A stretch of DNA of 64,000 nt, taken from contig OY998178.1 in NCBI GenBank assembly GCA_963921935.1, positions 59,245,451-59,309,450 of the forward strand, read 5' to 3'. A program made the translations under genes and the position numbers. The stretch's first letter is position 1; the number at the start of each line of letters is the position of its first letter. Below the pieces are notes generated by a model. That model searched no databases, was not told the DNA's origin, and worked only from the letters and a program-made list of their open reading frames with translations. Origin of the DNA: Galeruca laticollis (taxonomy: Eukaryota > Arthropoda > Insecta > Coleoptera > Chrysomelidae). Positions 54,391 through 63,275 of this stretch are shown here, one piece after another.

Positions 54391-54534
54391 TGGAATCGAG
54401 TAAAGAAAGACCGTCTACTGCACCAAATATAACTGAAGCGGTAAACGCAGCAAGTGCATCGTTATTGCCTCAAAAATCTCTGCAGATTTATGAGAACACG
54501 TATCAAAAATTTATGTTATGGCGTAAATATTTTT
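54391..54534 (+). pseudogene. Crypton-like tyrosine recombinase, N-terminal piece
   Basis: MESSKERPSTAPNITEAVNA then ASASLLPQKSLQIYENTYQK and FMLWRKYF followed by TAA. The LLPxKSxxxYExxYxxFxxWR block opens the N-terminal (SAM-like) domain of the tyrosine-recombinase proteins common in insect genomes. The rest of this protein resumes 3.2 kb downstream at 57740, so the gene has been split by an insertion or by very large introns. Confidence 0.7.
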
Positions 54535-55170
54535 AAATGGGTATTGGTATATATCTGTAGCTGAAAAAAGACTCGAAGAGGCCAATATTTCAACAGTTAA
54601 AGATAAAATAAGTTATTCATACCAATCTACTAGGAAGTGTTTTATAAGAGTGAATACACAGATAACACCGATAACGGCCGACTATGGAAAATTAAAGTAT
54701 TTCAAAATAGTGCATCAGGAGTGCTTAAGAAGCTGTGAAATCGGTACACCTCCATATTTGCTTTCGGCAGTATGTGCAGGTGTACTTCTCAAGCGTTCCC
54801 GAATTTCGCTTCATCAACTGCCTTTATGAATGTGATTCCGCTGCCGGTCGAGTACCATGAAATTAAATACACGCATAAGAGACAGTTGACCTGCATCAAT
54901 CATGCACTAAAATCTGTTGCCGTTAAAGCGTTTCCAAGGCACTTTCAATCGCCGGGAGAGTATATCACGGCCGGCTGGCGTCCGCCTTGACACCTCGATG
55001 CTGGGAAAGTATTTGCCTGGCCGGGACATGAACTGCCGGTAGACATGTGCGATACAAATGCTGGGCCGATGGTCGATGTTATCTGGGTATAGTTCTTTTC
55101 ATGGGAGCTTGATGACTGCCTAATGATGAATATCCCACAACCAGATACTTATTACAATAAGTGTTTCGAA
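54527..55170 (+). pseudogene. Unidentified decayed protein-coding stretch
   Basis: Coding-like composition with normal amino-acid balance and higher GC than its flanks. About 95 codons are open from 54527 to the stop at 54827-54829; sense then moves to another frame from about 54772, passes a TGA at 54988-54990 and a TAG near 55090, and fades by 55170. Short cues: SCEIGTPPYLLSAVCAGVLL, FQSPGEYITAGWRPP, DTNAGPMVDVIWV. I do not recognise the family. It does not look like transposase, RT or recombinase. An endogenous viral fragment is one possibility; a host or element gene is another. No restored reading is offered. Confidence 0.5.
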
Positions 55171-55255
55171 TTTGCGGAATTATTTCCTAAAAAATAATTT
55201 GAATCGATATTTCTACTTATTGAAGATTAATCTTTTACGTCAAATTTATTTTCAG

Positions 55256-57690
55256 CCTATTCCTGCCTCAGTAAACTCCTTCACATCAAATGAGCGGGAC
55301 TCATATGATCATCACTCTGTGTTTAATCCTGGAGAACCTCAAGATCATATAGCGGATATGGATAATCGATCACAAAGTTCATTAGGTGAAAATTATGAAT
55401 TTTCAGCTCCTAAATCATCTATTAATGAAACTTTAAGCACTTCTGATTGTTTTGATAGTGGATTAGACTTTGCTGATGTTATTATGGATGGAGTTTTTCG
55501 TTTGAATAATTTCCACAGGAAAGAAACTCCTTCAGCATTAGGCAAGGTACAATCGAAAAATGGAGAATATTTAGATATTTCGAATCAAAAATCCTATCTC
55601 AAGAATCTGCATGATCTTGACATCAACAATATCCATATTTTTGAAACTGAATGCTCGGGAACTACCCCAAGTGATAGCTCAAACAACGCGGACCTGAATT
55701 ATTTGAATATGGAAGACCAGATGGAAGGTGAAGTAGAACTTGTCAATGGTGATGGAACCAACAACTTGAATGAAGAAAATGTTGTGAAATTCCAAAATAA
55801 CACACACCAGATGATGGATGAATATGAACTCGAGGGAATGAGATTGATAGATATACAACATTTAATTGATTCCTTGAAACAGGCAGCTAATCATGCCCCT
55901 CATTTGGGATGTATTTTGGATAATCTTATAATTGTTGGAGAAACCAAAAGGGGTATGGCATCCAACATCCATTTCCAATGTTCCATGTGTCTAACCCAAC
56001 ATTCCATATCAACTATGCAGAACAAAAAACAGTTGAATAATGATGCAGTATTGTGAGTAATGAGTACTGGCTCTGGACATGAACACCTTAGTCAGGTTGG
56101 AGCATCGTTGGATATTCCAGTTATATCTGGCAAAGCATATACTAGATACCAAGATAGTTTGGGCAATTATTGGGAATCATCTGCCTTGGATGAGATTACT
56201 AAAGACGCTGAAGAGGAAAAGGCTTTAGCATTTGAGAATGGTGACCTAACTGCTAATGGAATTCCATTTATAACAGTTGTGTGTGATGGGGTGTGGGCCA
56301 AAAGATCATACCGTCACAATTATAACTCGTTGAGTGGAGCAGCAGCGATTGTAGGATATAGAACAAAAAAAGTATTATATCTGGCGGTTAAAAATAAATT
56401 ATGTCTCATGTGTAAGCGCCACAGACATGCTATAAAAATTGGGAAGGATCTGCATCAGCAATGGAATCTGCCATAATATGTGAAGGATTCATGCAGAGCA
56501 TGGATTTGCATGGATTAATCTATAAGAGGATGGTTGCTGGCGGCGATAGTAGTTGCTACAAAAAAATTCTTTATAGTAATCCCTACAAAGACTACCAAGT
56601 GAAAGTTGAGAAGATTGAGTGTCTGAATCACTTATTGAGAAATTATATCAATAAAATGCGAGATTTAGGAAAAGACACCAACGCTGGTCCTTTGGTACTA
56701 AGAAAAGAAATAAAGGTATGTATAATAAAAGATGAATCACAGTAATCTATTTCTGAAATTTCTGCACCAATTTTCAATCCAAGCCTTTTTTGGACTCAAT
56801 ATGGAAATTGAAGTTTTTCAATATTTTTCAGAAAAACCTACTGAGATTCCGCTATGCCAACACAGAAGCTATCAAATACAGAAAAAACGAAGGTGGCACT
56901 ATGGAGGAAAAATGTGAGAAACTACGGAAAGATATATTGAACAGCCCTTTCCACATATTAGGTCAACATTTACATTCTTGTACCTACTTTTGCCGAAAAC
57001 AAACTGAAGCTGGAAGTTCACATACCCGTGATACGATTGCAGATATGAAATTAGCACGTAAGTTTCATTACATAATAATTATTCTGTTAGTTATATAAGA
57101 AGGGTGGTATGTATGTTGGAATAAATACCGAAATATTTATGTTGCTACATATTTCCATTTATTTTTTTAATGACTATAAGCATCTGATTATTGATTTCCA
57201 TATTTTTTATTACATATTTTATGTTTGCAGCATTATATGATAAATTGATGGGTCATGTGAGGTACATTTCCACTCATTCTATAAGCTTGATATTAGATGT
57301 AGATAATAATTCGGTAGAGCAATTCAACGGGGTTATTGCAAAACACACTGGAGGGAAAAGGATTAATTATGTTCTCAGACGTTCTTACCAGTCTCGATGT
57401 TTCGCGTCAGTGGTAAGCCACAATAATAAAATTCCTTTGGCAATTTTGAAAAAAAAATTGGTGCTGTAAAAGTTGGCTATTATATACAAAACTATGAAAA
57501 TTGCAAGAATAGCAAAAGAATAAATAAAATGAGACTATTTAAGAAACGGAATGAAGAATCCAATTCTCAAAGAGAAAAATCATCACAGTCATATGGAACG
57601 CGTTGCGAAAAACCAGATCTCGAAGATTATAAATTTCAGCAGGCAATATCCGAATATTTGGAAGGATTACAGTTGGTCTCCGCCCCTTTC
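55256..57690 (+). pseudogene. Mutator-like transposase gene with introns
   Basis: Exon 1 55256-56715 after 'ttttcag'; exon 2 56832-57057; exon 3 from 57231; GT-AG signals and matching phases at each junction. Exon 1: acidic Ser/Asn-rich part, then LEGMRLIDIQHLIDSLKQAA, SNIHFQCSMCLTQ, VVCDGVWAKRSYRHNYNSLS (first catalytic Asp, 56285), MESAIICEGFMQSMDLHGLI, MVAGGDSSCYKKIL (second Asp), VEKIECLNHLLRNYINKMRD. Exon 2: NLLRFRYANTEAIKYRKNEG and CTYFCRK. Exon 3: NSVEQFNGVIAKHTGGKRIN (catalytic Glu), YQSRCFASVVSHNN, and a C-terminus to about 57690 (SQSYGTRCEKPDLEDYKF). This is the insect Mutator (MULE) domain. A TGA at 56054-56056 and a shift near 56450 break it. Confidence 0.85.
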
Positions 57691-57739
57691 ACTCGGGATT
57701 TTTCATTCCCGCTTTACACCGCAAATTTACTCTGACACG

Positions 57740-58618
57740 TTTGTAAAGGTTAACCCTCTCTTAACATACTTGTCTGAACTGGCGAAAAACTTTCAATCAT
57801 CAACTTTGGAGTCCCTATTCAATGTTGAAGAGTACCATCAGCATCAAACATAATATTGACATTGGTGATTATATGAAAGTCCGTGCATTTTTGAAAAGAA
57901 AGAATGACGGATATGTTCCCAAAAAATCACATGGATTAGAACGACGACATATTCGCAAGTTCGTAAAGGAAGCGCCTGATGCTACATTTTTATCAAGCAA
58001 GGTAAGACAACATTTGCGAATTGAAGACAGTTTTAATTTCTTCAATTACAGGTGGACTGGCTGGTGCTCTTAGAAGGGATGAAATTTATAAATTAACAAC
58101 ATACGATATCGTTGATTTGGGAGCAACTCTTCTCGTTGTGGTCCGTGACACTAAAACTAAAGTTACAAGAAAATTCGCTATCTCTGAACATCTAGAGCTC
58201 TACAGAGCATATGTAGCTCTTCGTCCTTAAAATTACTCGGAAAAGAGATTTTTTATTAATTACCAACGAGGAAAATATACTCGTTAAGTCATAGGCATTA
58301 ATAAAATTGGAAGAGTACCTTCCGACGTTGCGAAATTTTTAAAACTGCCTGATCCAGAGCAGTACACAGGTCACTGCTTCAGACGCTCCTCTGCCTCCAT
58401 ACTGATGGAAACTGGGGCACATTTATTAACGCTCAAACAGCACGTAGGCTGGAAGAGATCCTCTGTAGCGGAGGGATATATCTCGTTGAACAAAAAAAAA
58501 ACGATATTTCTAACAGAATTTTATTCATTAACAATTTAAACAACAGTTCTGTTGTAAATGGAACTTCATCATCTCGTGAGATTCGAGCATCTCACAAATT
58601 GCAGCATTACTATAAATA
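57740..58618 (+). pseudogene. Crypton-like tyrosine recombinase, main part
   Basis: NPLLTYLSELAKNFQSSTL and, shifted, MLKSTISIKHNIDIGDYMKV, RAFLKRKNDGYVPKKSHGLE, FVKEAPDATFLSSK complete the N-terminal domain. Catalytic domain: LAGALRRDEIYKLTTYD (Arg at 58072-58077), VVVRDTKTKVTRKFAI (Lys beta-hairpin), FFINYQRGKYTR, YTGHCFRRSSASILMETGAH (HxxR at 58372-58383), LKQHVGWKRSSVAEGYISLN (His/Trp and Tyr at 58477-58479). All key residues are visible. 'gtaagaca' at about 58003 and 'attacag' at 58045-58051 could mark a 50-nt intron, or the sequence may be shifted. It would cut and rejoin DNA through a Tyr-DNA intermediate. Stops at 58228 and elsewhere make it dead. Confidence 0.85.
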
Positions 58619-58679
58619 ATAATTATTATAAAGAAAATTAAATAGTTTATTTCCATCGATTGCTGTCTTTTAAATTTGC

Positions 58680-58830
58680 TTTTCGTACGGTCGTAGAAAA
58701 AGTAAAGTGTGCAACACTTGCGTGAAGTCTTTTTACACACGCGTGGCTGTTCCACCCGCTTCGCTCGTTTCGCAAACTCCACGCTTGTGTAAAAAAGTCT
58801 ATTTCTCGTATACACAATATACTATAATAA
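58680..58830. repeat. Hairpin element, family member 4 (right of the recombinase)
   Basis: Arms 'agtctttttacacacgcgtgg' (58727 on) and its partner 'ccacgcttgtgtaaaaaagt' (to 58799), centre 'cacccgcttcgctcgtttcg'. Left flank 'gtcgtagaaaaagtaaagtg' matches member 1; right edge 'acaatatactataataaga' matches member 3. It begins 60 bp after the recombinase stop. Confidence 0.8.
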
Positions 58831-59219
58831 GACTATAAACTGGTCTGCGGATTAAATACATTTTAGACTTATTTTTAAAATTTATATACAAATAATTTTC
58901 TGAAAATGTCCTCAACATAGCTCTAGGTACTAATAGTCCAAGATTCCGGAGCCACCAGACCTAACTTATTTTCTGATGGACAAAATATGTACAATAGGGT
59001 AGTATTAGTGTGTACAGTGAACGTATACATCCCCCTATCTTGGGCCGACGGCCAATTCTGAGGTACCAGGCGCTAAAAGTACTAGTCCAGTCCATTAAAC
59101 TATTTTGACCAGAAAAAATCCTAACAGGTTAAACTCACCGGGAATGTGTAGACATAGTACTTTTAAAAACATAAACAAAAAATCAGGAGCTATATCCTTC
59201 CCGTTGCGATGGAGTGGAT
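58831..59219. other. Noncoding stretch
   Basis: No gene recognised. 'gggccgacggcc' at 59042 is a short palindrome. Confidence 0.4.
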
Positions 59220-59840
59220 GTAGAAAGGGATGAAAAACGTGTTTCCCTAATTTTCGGTGTAAGCACTGATTGTACCAAAAAAGTTAAATTTAATAATTGT
59301 AGATTATTAAAAAATACACAACTTTTGATTGAATGATTTTTTCACATGTCCTCAATATTTGGTTAAAAATCGCAACAAGTGTTTTGTTCGTTTTTATTTT
59401 TTATTCATCTAAAAAAATCAAATTATCATGAACATTGACTCAGTTGTAGCCTTATGTATCCCGAAAGAGAAAAAAAAATGTTAAGATAAGTTAACTACTT
59501 TTTGTGAAATTTAATTTTTTTTAAAAAAGATGTTTTTTTCAAATCACAGAAAATTCCTTTTTTTATCGCTCTAGACACTTCACCCGCGCTCATTTTTTTC
59601 ATAAAGACTTCAACTTTCATATAAAACAATAAAAATATAATATTCATTTAGAGTAAAAAATAAAAAAACCAACGAACATTTGTTTGCGATTTTTAACCAA
59701 ATTCTTAGGTTATGTGAAAAAATGGTTTCAAACAAAAGTTGTGTATTTTTTAATTATCTACAACTATTCCATTCAACTTTTTTGATACAATCAGTATTTA
59801 CGCCGGAAATAGCAAAAAACCGTTTTTCCTATACCCCTAC
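59220..59840. mobile_element. Foldback (MITE-like) element with about 195-bp inverted arms
   Basis: 59220-59412 and 59640-59840 are reverse complements with moderate divergence. Shared blocks include 'gtgtattttttaat', 'gcgatttttaaccaaat', 'atgtgaaaaaat' and 'gatacaatcagt'/'ggtacaatcagt'. The 227-bp centre has no ORF. It lies directly against a Penelope-like fragment. Confidence 0.8.
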
Positions 59841-59844
59841 GCCA

Positions 59845-60240
59845 TACTCTTGCCAAAGGCTTTAATTACGCTGTTACACCCAAATCCATTCCAATTGAAA
59901 CGATCATCTGCCGAACAGAGAAAACTATCTCTCACCTCCCTTCCAATCAAGCCGAAATTATTAGGCAAGATGTTGCCCAGGTCCTGCGAACATCAAAACC
60001 TCCTCCTTCTAACCTTACCTTCAAAGAAAGGAAGGCTCTCAAAGATATTCACAACAACCCAAATATTGTGGCCCTCCCAGCCGATAAAGGCAACGCTACG
60101 GTCTCCTCAATATCTCTTCTTATCTGAATAAAATGAATAATCTTCTCAACACTTCCGACTATAAAATCGTCTCTAATGATATCTGGAAAAGATAACAATA
60201 ACTTGCATCAATAAGTTCCAACTTCCTTCCGACATAAAAG
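59845..60240 (+). pseudogene. Penelope-like protein, N-terminal RT region
   Basis: Read from 59853: FNYAVTPKSIPIETIICRTE, KTISHLPSNQAEIIRQDVAQ, VLRTSKPPPSNLTFKERKAL, KDIHNNPNIVALPADKGNAT, then frame changes with MNNLLNTSDYKIV-type sense. The xxLPADKGNATV block opens RT in Penelope-like elements. Palm, YxDD and GIY-YIG are absent. Confidence 0.85.
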
Positions 60241-60303
60241 CTAAGCTCATCCCACGGCATATTAGTATTCGGGGACCAAAGTGACGGACCTAACCCCCCT
60301 CCT

Positions 60304-60338
60304 CTTGATAATGGCTTCAAAGTGGAAGCCGGAACGTC
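60304..60338 (+). ncRNA. Hammerhead-like motif with strong stem II
   Basis: UUGAUAA-type core (canonical CUGAUGA), then a 6-bp stem II GGCUUC/GAAGCC (60313-60318 / 60325-60330) with loop AAAGUG, then GGAAC-GUC (canonical GAAAC-GUC). The core has lost conserved bases, so activity is doubtful, but order and spacing match the other Penelope-associated motifs here. Confidence 0.45.
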
Positions 60339-60356
60339 GAGAAATTACAAATTTCC

Positions 60357-60359
<3 letters not shown>

Positions 60360-60397
<38 letters not shown>
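60360..60397. repeat. (TA)n microsatellite
   Basis: About 38 bp of TA repeats, directly after the hammerhead-like motif. Confidence 0.95.
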
Positions 60398-60402
<5 letters not shown>

Positions 60403-61079
60403 CAGATCCTCTATCTAAACTCTAAAGAAAACATTAAAATAAGGAAAATATGTATATTTGGATGTAATACTTGTGATACACACCGTATAATCAATAATTT
60501 GAAAGATTCAATATACAAATAAAATTTGACATTTCAATTTCGGATGACATTTATGCAGAATATACTTAATGATAGATAGATTTTATAACGATTTGAAAAC
60601 AAAAATACAGATGTCTCTGCTAGCAAAATTGCAATTATAATAAAATAATGAAAATCTCTCTTTATTATAGGAAAACATAAATTTGTATTTAAAAAAAAAG
60701 AATTTTTGGTAACCAAAGGAGAAGAGATTTATTTATCTAGAAAGATTAGGCAGTTGAATTTGATATCCCCGCGAGACAACATCGAAATAAGAGTTGTCTC
60801 AAATTTATTTAAATATATAACAGTAATTTATATGAATATTATCAGATCATCAAATCTTGCATTGTAAAGCCAGTGCGTGTATAATTCACAAAAGAATTAC
60901 ATCGTTAAAGTGTAAGTGGTTTTCCGGTTTCTAAATTATAAATTTAGTAAGTTGTTCCTGAATTCTAAATACGTTTTAGAATCCGAACGAGTTAACCAGC
61001 ACCTAGTTGGTGAGTCCTGTCCAGATTATTTACATTATTTCTCGAGAATTAATAGGCCTTTCTTTAATATATTTCAAAA
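60398..61079. other. Noncoding stretch, possible Copia leader
   Basis: No gene. The sequence at 60860-61020 ('ccagcacctagttggtgagt' area) lies just before Copia gag and could be a leader, but no LTR pair was found. Confidence 0.35.
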
Positions 61080-61974
61080 AAGATGGTGATATGAAATTAG
61101 TAAAACATTTCCTAGTTTTTGATGAACTAATGATTGAGCTGATAGCTGGTGGATGAAATTTAACTGAAATGTCGAAAATACCTCACCTCCTGCTCATCTC
61201 AACCTACCATCATTCTATGAAGGTATAGTAACTGCAATTCATACCATAACTGATGATAATTTGAGCCTTGTATTTACAAAACGAAAGTAGTGACAGCAGT
61301 AGTAAACTAAAAAGTTGTTTACTACAAATAAATATAAACACCATAACTAAAAAGCTAAATTTTCCAACCAAACGAGGAAAGGATATTATCCAAATCAAGA
61401 ACATAGAAAATCAACAGGACAGTTTCATTCCAATATAAAGTGTAGATATTGTGGACGCAGAAAACATACAATAAAAAACTGTTATTTTTACAAGAAAAAT
61501 CAGTATAAAGGTGAAGAACCTCGTAAACGTACTTTACAAACAATTAATACTGAACCAGATAGTGAAAATCGTTTTGCCTTCATTGTGGAAAATACAACTC
61601 TTCAGGCAAATGAAGCAGAAAAACATTTAACATTAATATTAGACTCTGGTGTTATGGATCATATGAACCAAGTGAATTTGTTTACAACAATCAAGCAGTT
61701 GGACAATCCGAATAAAATTTCAGTTACGTAAGTTGGTGTCTCAATTACAGCGACGTTCCAAAGAACCATCAACGTTACAACTGAAGATGGCATGACTGGT
61801 ATTCTTTCAGTACGTCATATCCAAGAATCTGGTATGAGTTATTTTTAATAAAAATGTTTCTATAACTATTAAAAAGGGTAACGAAACAATAATAGGTATG
61901 CTCCAAAATAATTTAATAACCGTTATTCTAAAAGTTAATAAACCATTAAAAATGCAAGCAAATGCTATTTCTAA

Positions 61975-61975
<1 letters not shown>
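61080..61975 (+). pseudogene. Copia-type gag-protease fragment
   Basis: Gag end near 61090-61210 (KLVKHFLVFDELMIELIAGG, MSKIPHLLLISTYHHSM). CCHC zinc knuckle CRYCGRRKHTIKNC encoded at 61441-61482. Protease active site TLILDSGVMDHMNQ with DSG at 61642-61650, a Copia-style LDSGxxDHM. Then VGVSITATFQRTINV and SVRHIQESGMSYF, stop, and NVSITIKKGNETIIGML-like text. Copia elements are single-ORF gag-pol; integrase and RT are missing. A TA tract cuts it off at 61979. Confidence 0.8.

Positions 61976-61978
<3 letters not shown>

Positions 61979-62035
<57 letters not shown>
61979..62035. repeat. (TA)n microsatellite
   Basis: About 57 bp of TA repeats ending the Copia fragment. Confidence 0.95.
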
Positions 62036-62037
<2 letters not shown>

Positions 62038-62420
62038 AAGTCTATTATCCTAAATTATGTTATATTATGAGGTCTAAGTTTAGAGTAATGTAAAAAGGGT
62101 GCTAGTTACGATTAAATTAAACATTCAACAATAACAAAAAATACATATTTGGATAAGTAGTAACACCTGATAATAAACATTAAACTGAAGACGAGTTTTT
62201 GCCATTCATACTACAACAGAAAAGAACTGCTACAAATATAAGCGATAGAAATTTGGAAAAGACACAGGGTCGGCTTTAAATAATGGGAAAGTACATTTGA
62301 AACACCAATTTAATACAGAAACGAAATCAGTTAGCTCTGAGTGGGCTAGAGGTCGAATTGTAATAGACCCTTGGGAAACAAACTACAAAAGAGACACGGA
62401 TTTCGTGGACGTTTGAGGAG
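62036..62420. other. Leader-like noncoding stretch
   Basis: No gene. It precedes the RTE-like ORF1 and may contain that element's 5' UTR from about 62200. Confidence 0.35.
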
Positions 62421-63154
62421 ATGAAGAAAATGTATCAAGAAAACGGGTCGTATACTGAAGAGGGGTATAAGAGAAAGAGAAAAGAAGCAGATGAAAGCTT
62501 CAGAAGAAGCAAGAAACAGAAAGAGGATAAAGGGAGAGTGGATACGGAAACAACTATGATCAAAATGATGCAGGAACTGATGTTAAAGAATGATGATATG
62601 ATGGAAGAGATAAAACAATTGAGAAAAGAAAATGGAGAACTAAATAAGCAGTTGTTAGAGAATAAAACACGAAAATGAATGAATTAAAATGAAGGAAGAA
62701 ATTAAAACATTAAATGAAAAAGTAGAACGCTTACAAAGAGTTACTAAAAAGAAAAACCTGATCATTACTGGAATAGAAGTGAATATAAATGAAGATATTT
62801 CTCTAAAGCAAAAAATAGAAACATTCCTAGCAAAAGAAATACAAGTGGACGTTAAAATAAGAAGCGCTCAGAAAATAGGGGAAAATATGTGCTTATTTGA
62901 AATGGAAAACATAACAGATAAAATTTACATCTTGAAAAATAAAAGCAGACTGAGACATCTCCGGGAAAAAAATTTTATTGAGTCGGATCTTACCAAGAAG
63001 GAACAGGAAATACAAAAAATAATCAGAGGAAAGGCTAAGTAAGAAAAAGTTAAGGGCAAACAAACAAAAGTAGGTTACAATAAATTAATAGTAAATGGTA
63101 TAGTATGGAAATGGAATGATGAACAAAAACAGTTACAGATCAACCAAAAAAACT
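62421..63154 (+). pseudogene. RTE-like ORF1: coiled coil plus RNA-binding domain
   Basis: First frame (62421-62678): MKKMYQENGSYTEEGYKRKR, highly charged, with a coiled coil (MMQELMLKNDDMMEEIKQLR). After a shift, 62689-63042: KTLNEKVERLQRVTKKKNLI, ITGIEVNINEDISLKQKIET, RSAQKIGENMCLFEMEN, then FIESDLTKKEQEIQKIIRGK, a stop, and KVGYNKLIVNGIVWKWN to 63154. The KKNxIItGl...DLTxxExxIqxxlR...VgYxKlxInGxxWxW pattern matches the RRM/C-terminal domain of LINE ORF1 proteins. It binds element RNA. Confidence 0.75.
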
Positions 63155-63275
63155 AGTAGACACACGTGACAATACGATTCCGGTATCGACTCAAGCAATA
63201 ACAAGGTACAGGATTACAGGAAAAGGGGTAAAGAAAAGAACCGCAAAAAAGAAATAATTAAAAAAGAAAATAAAG

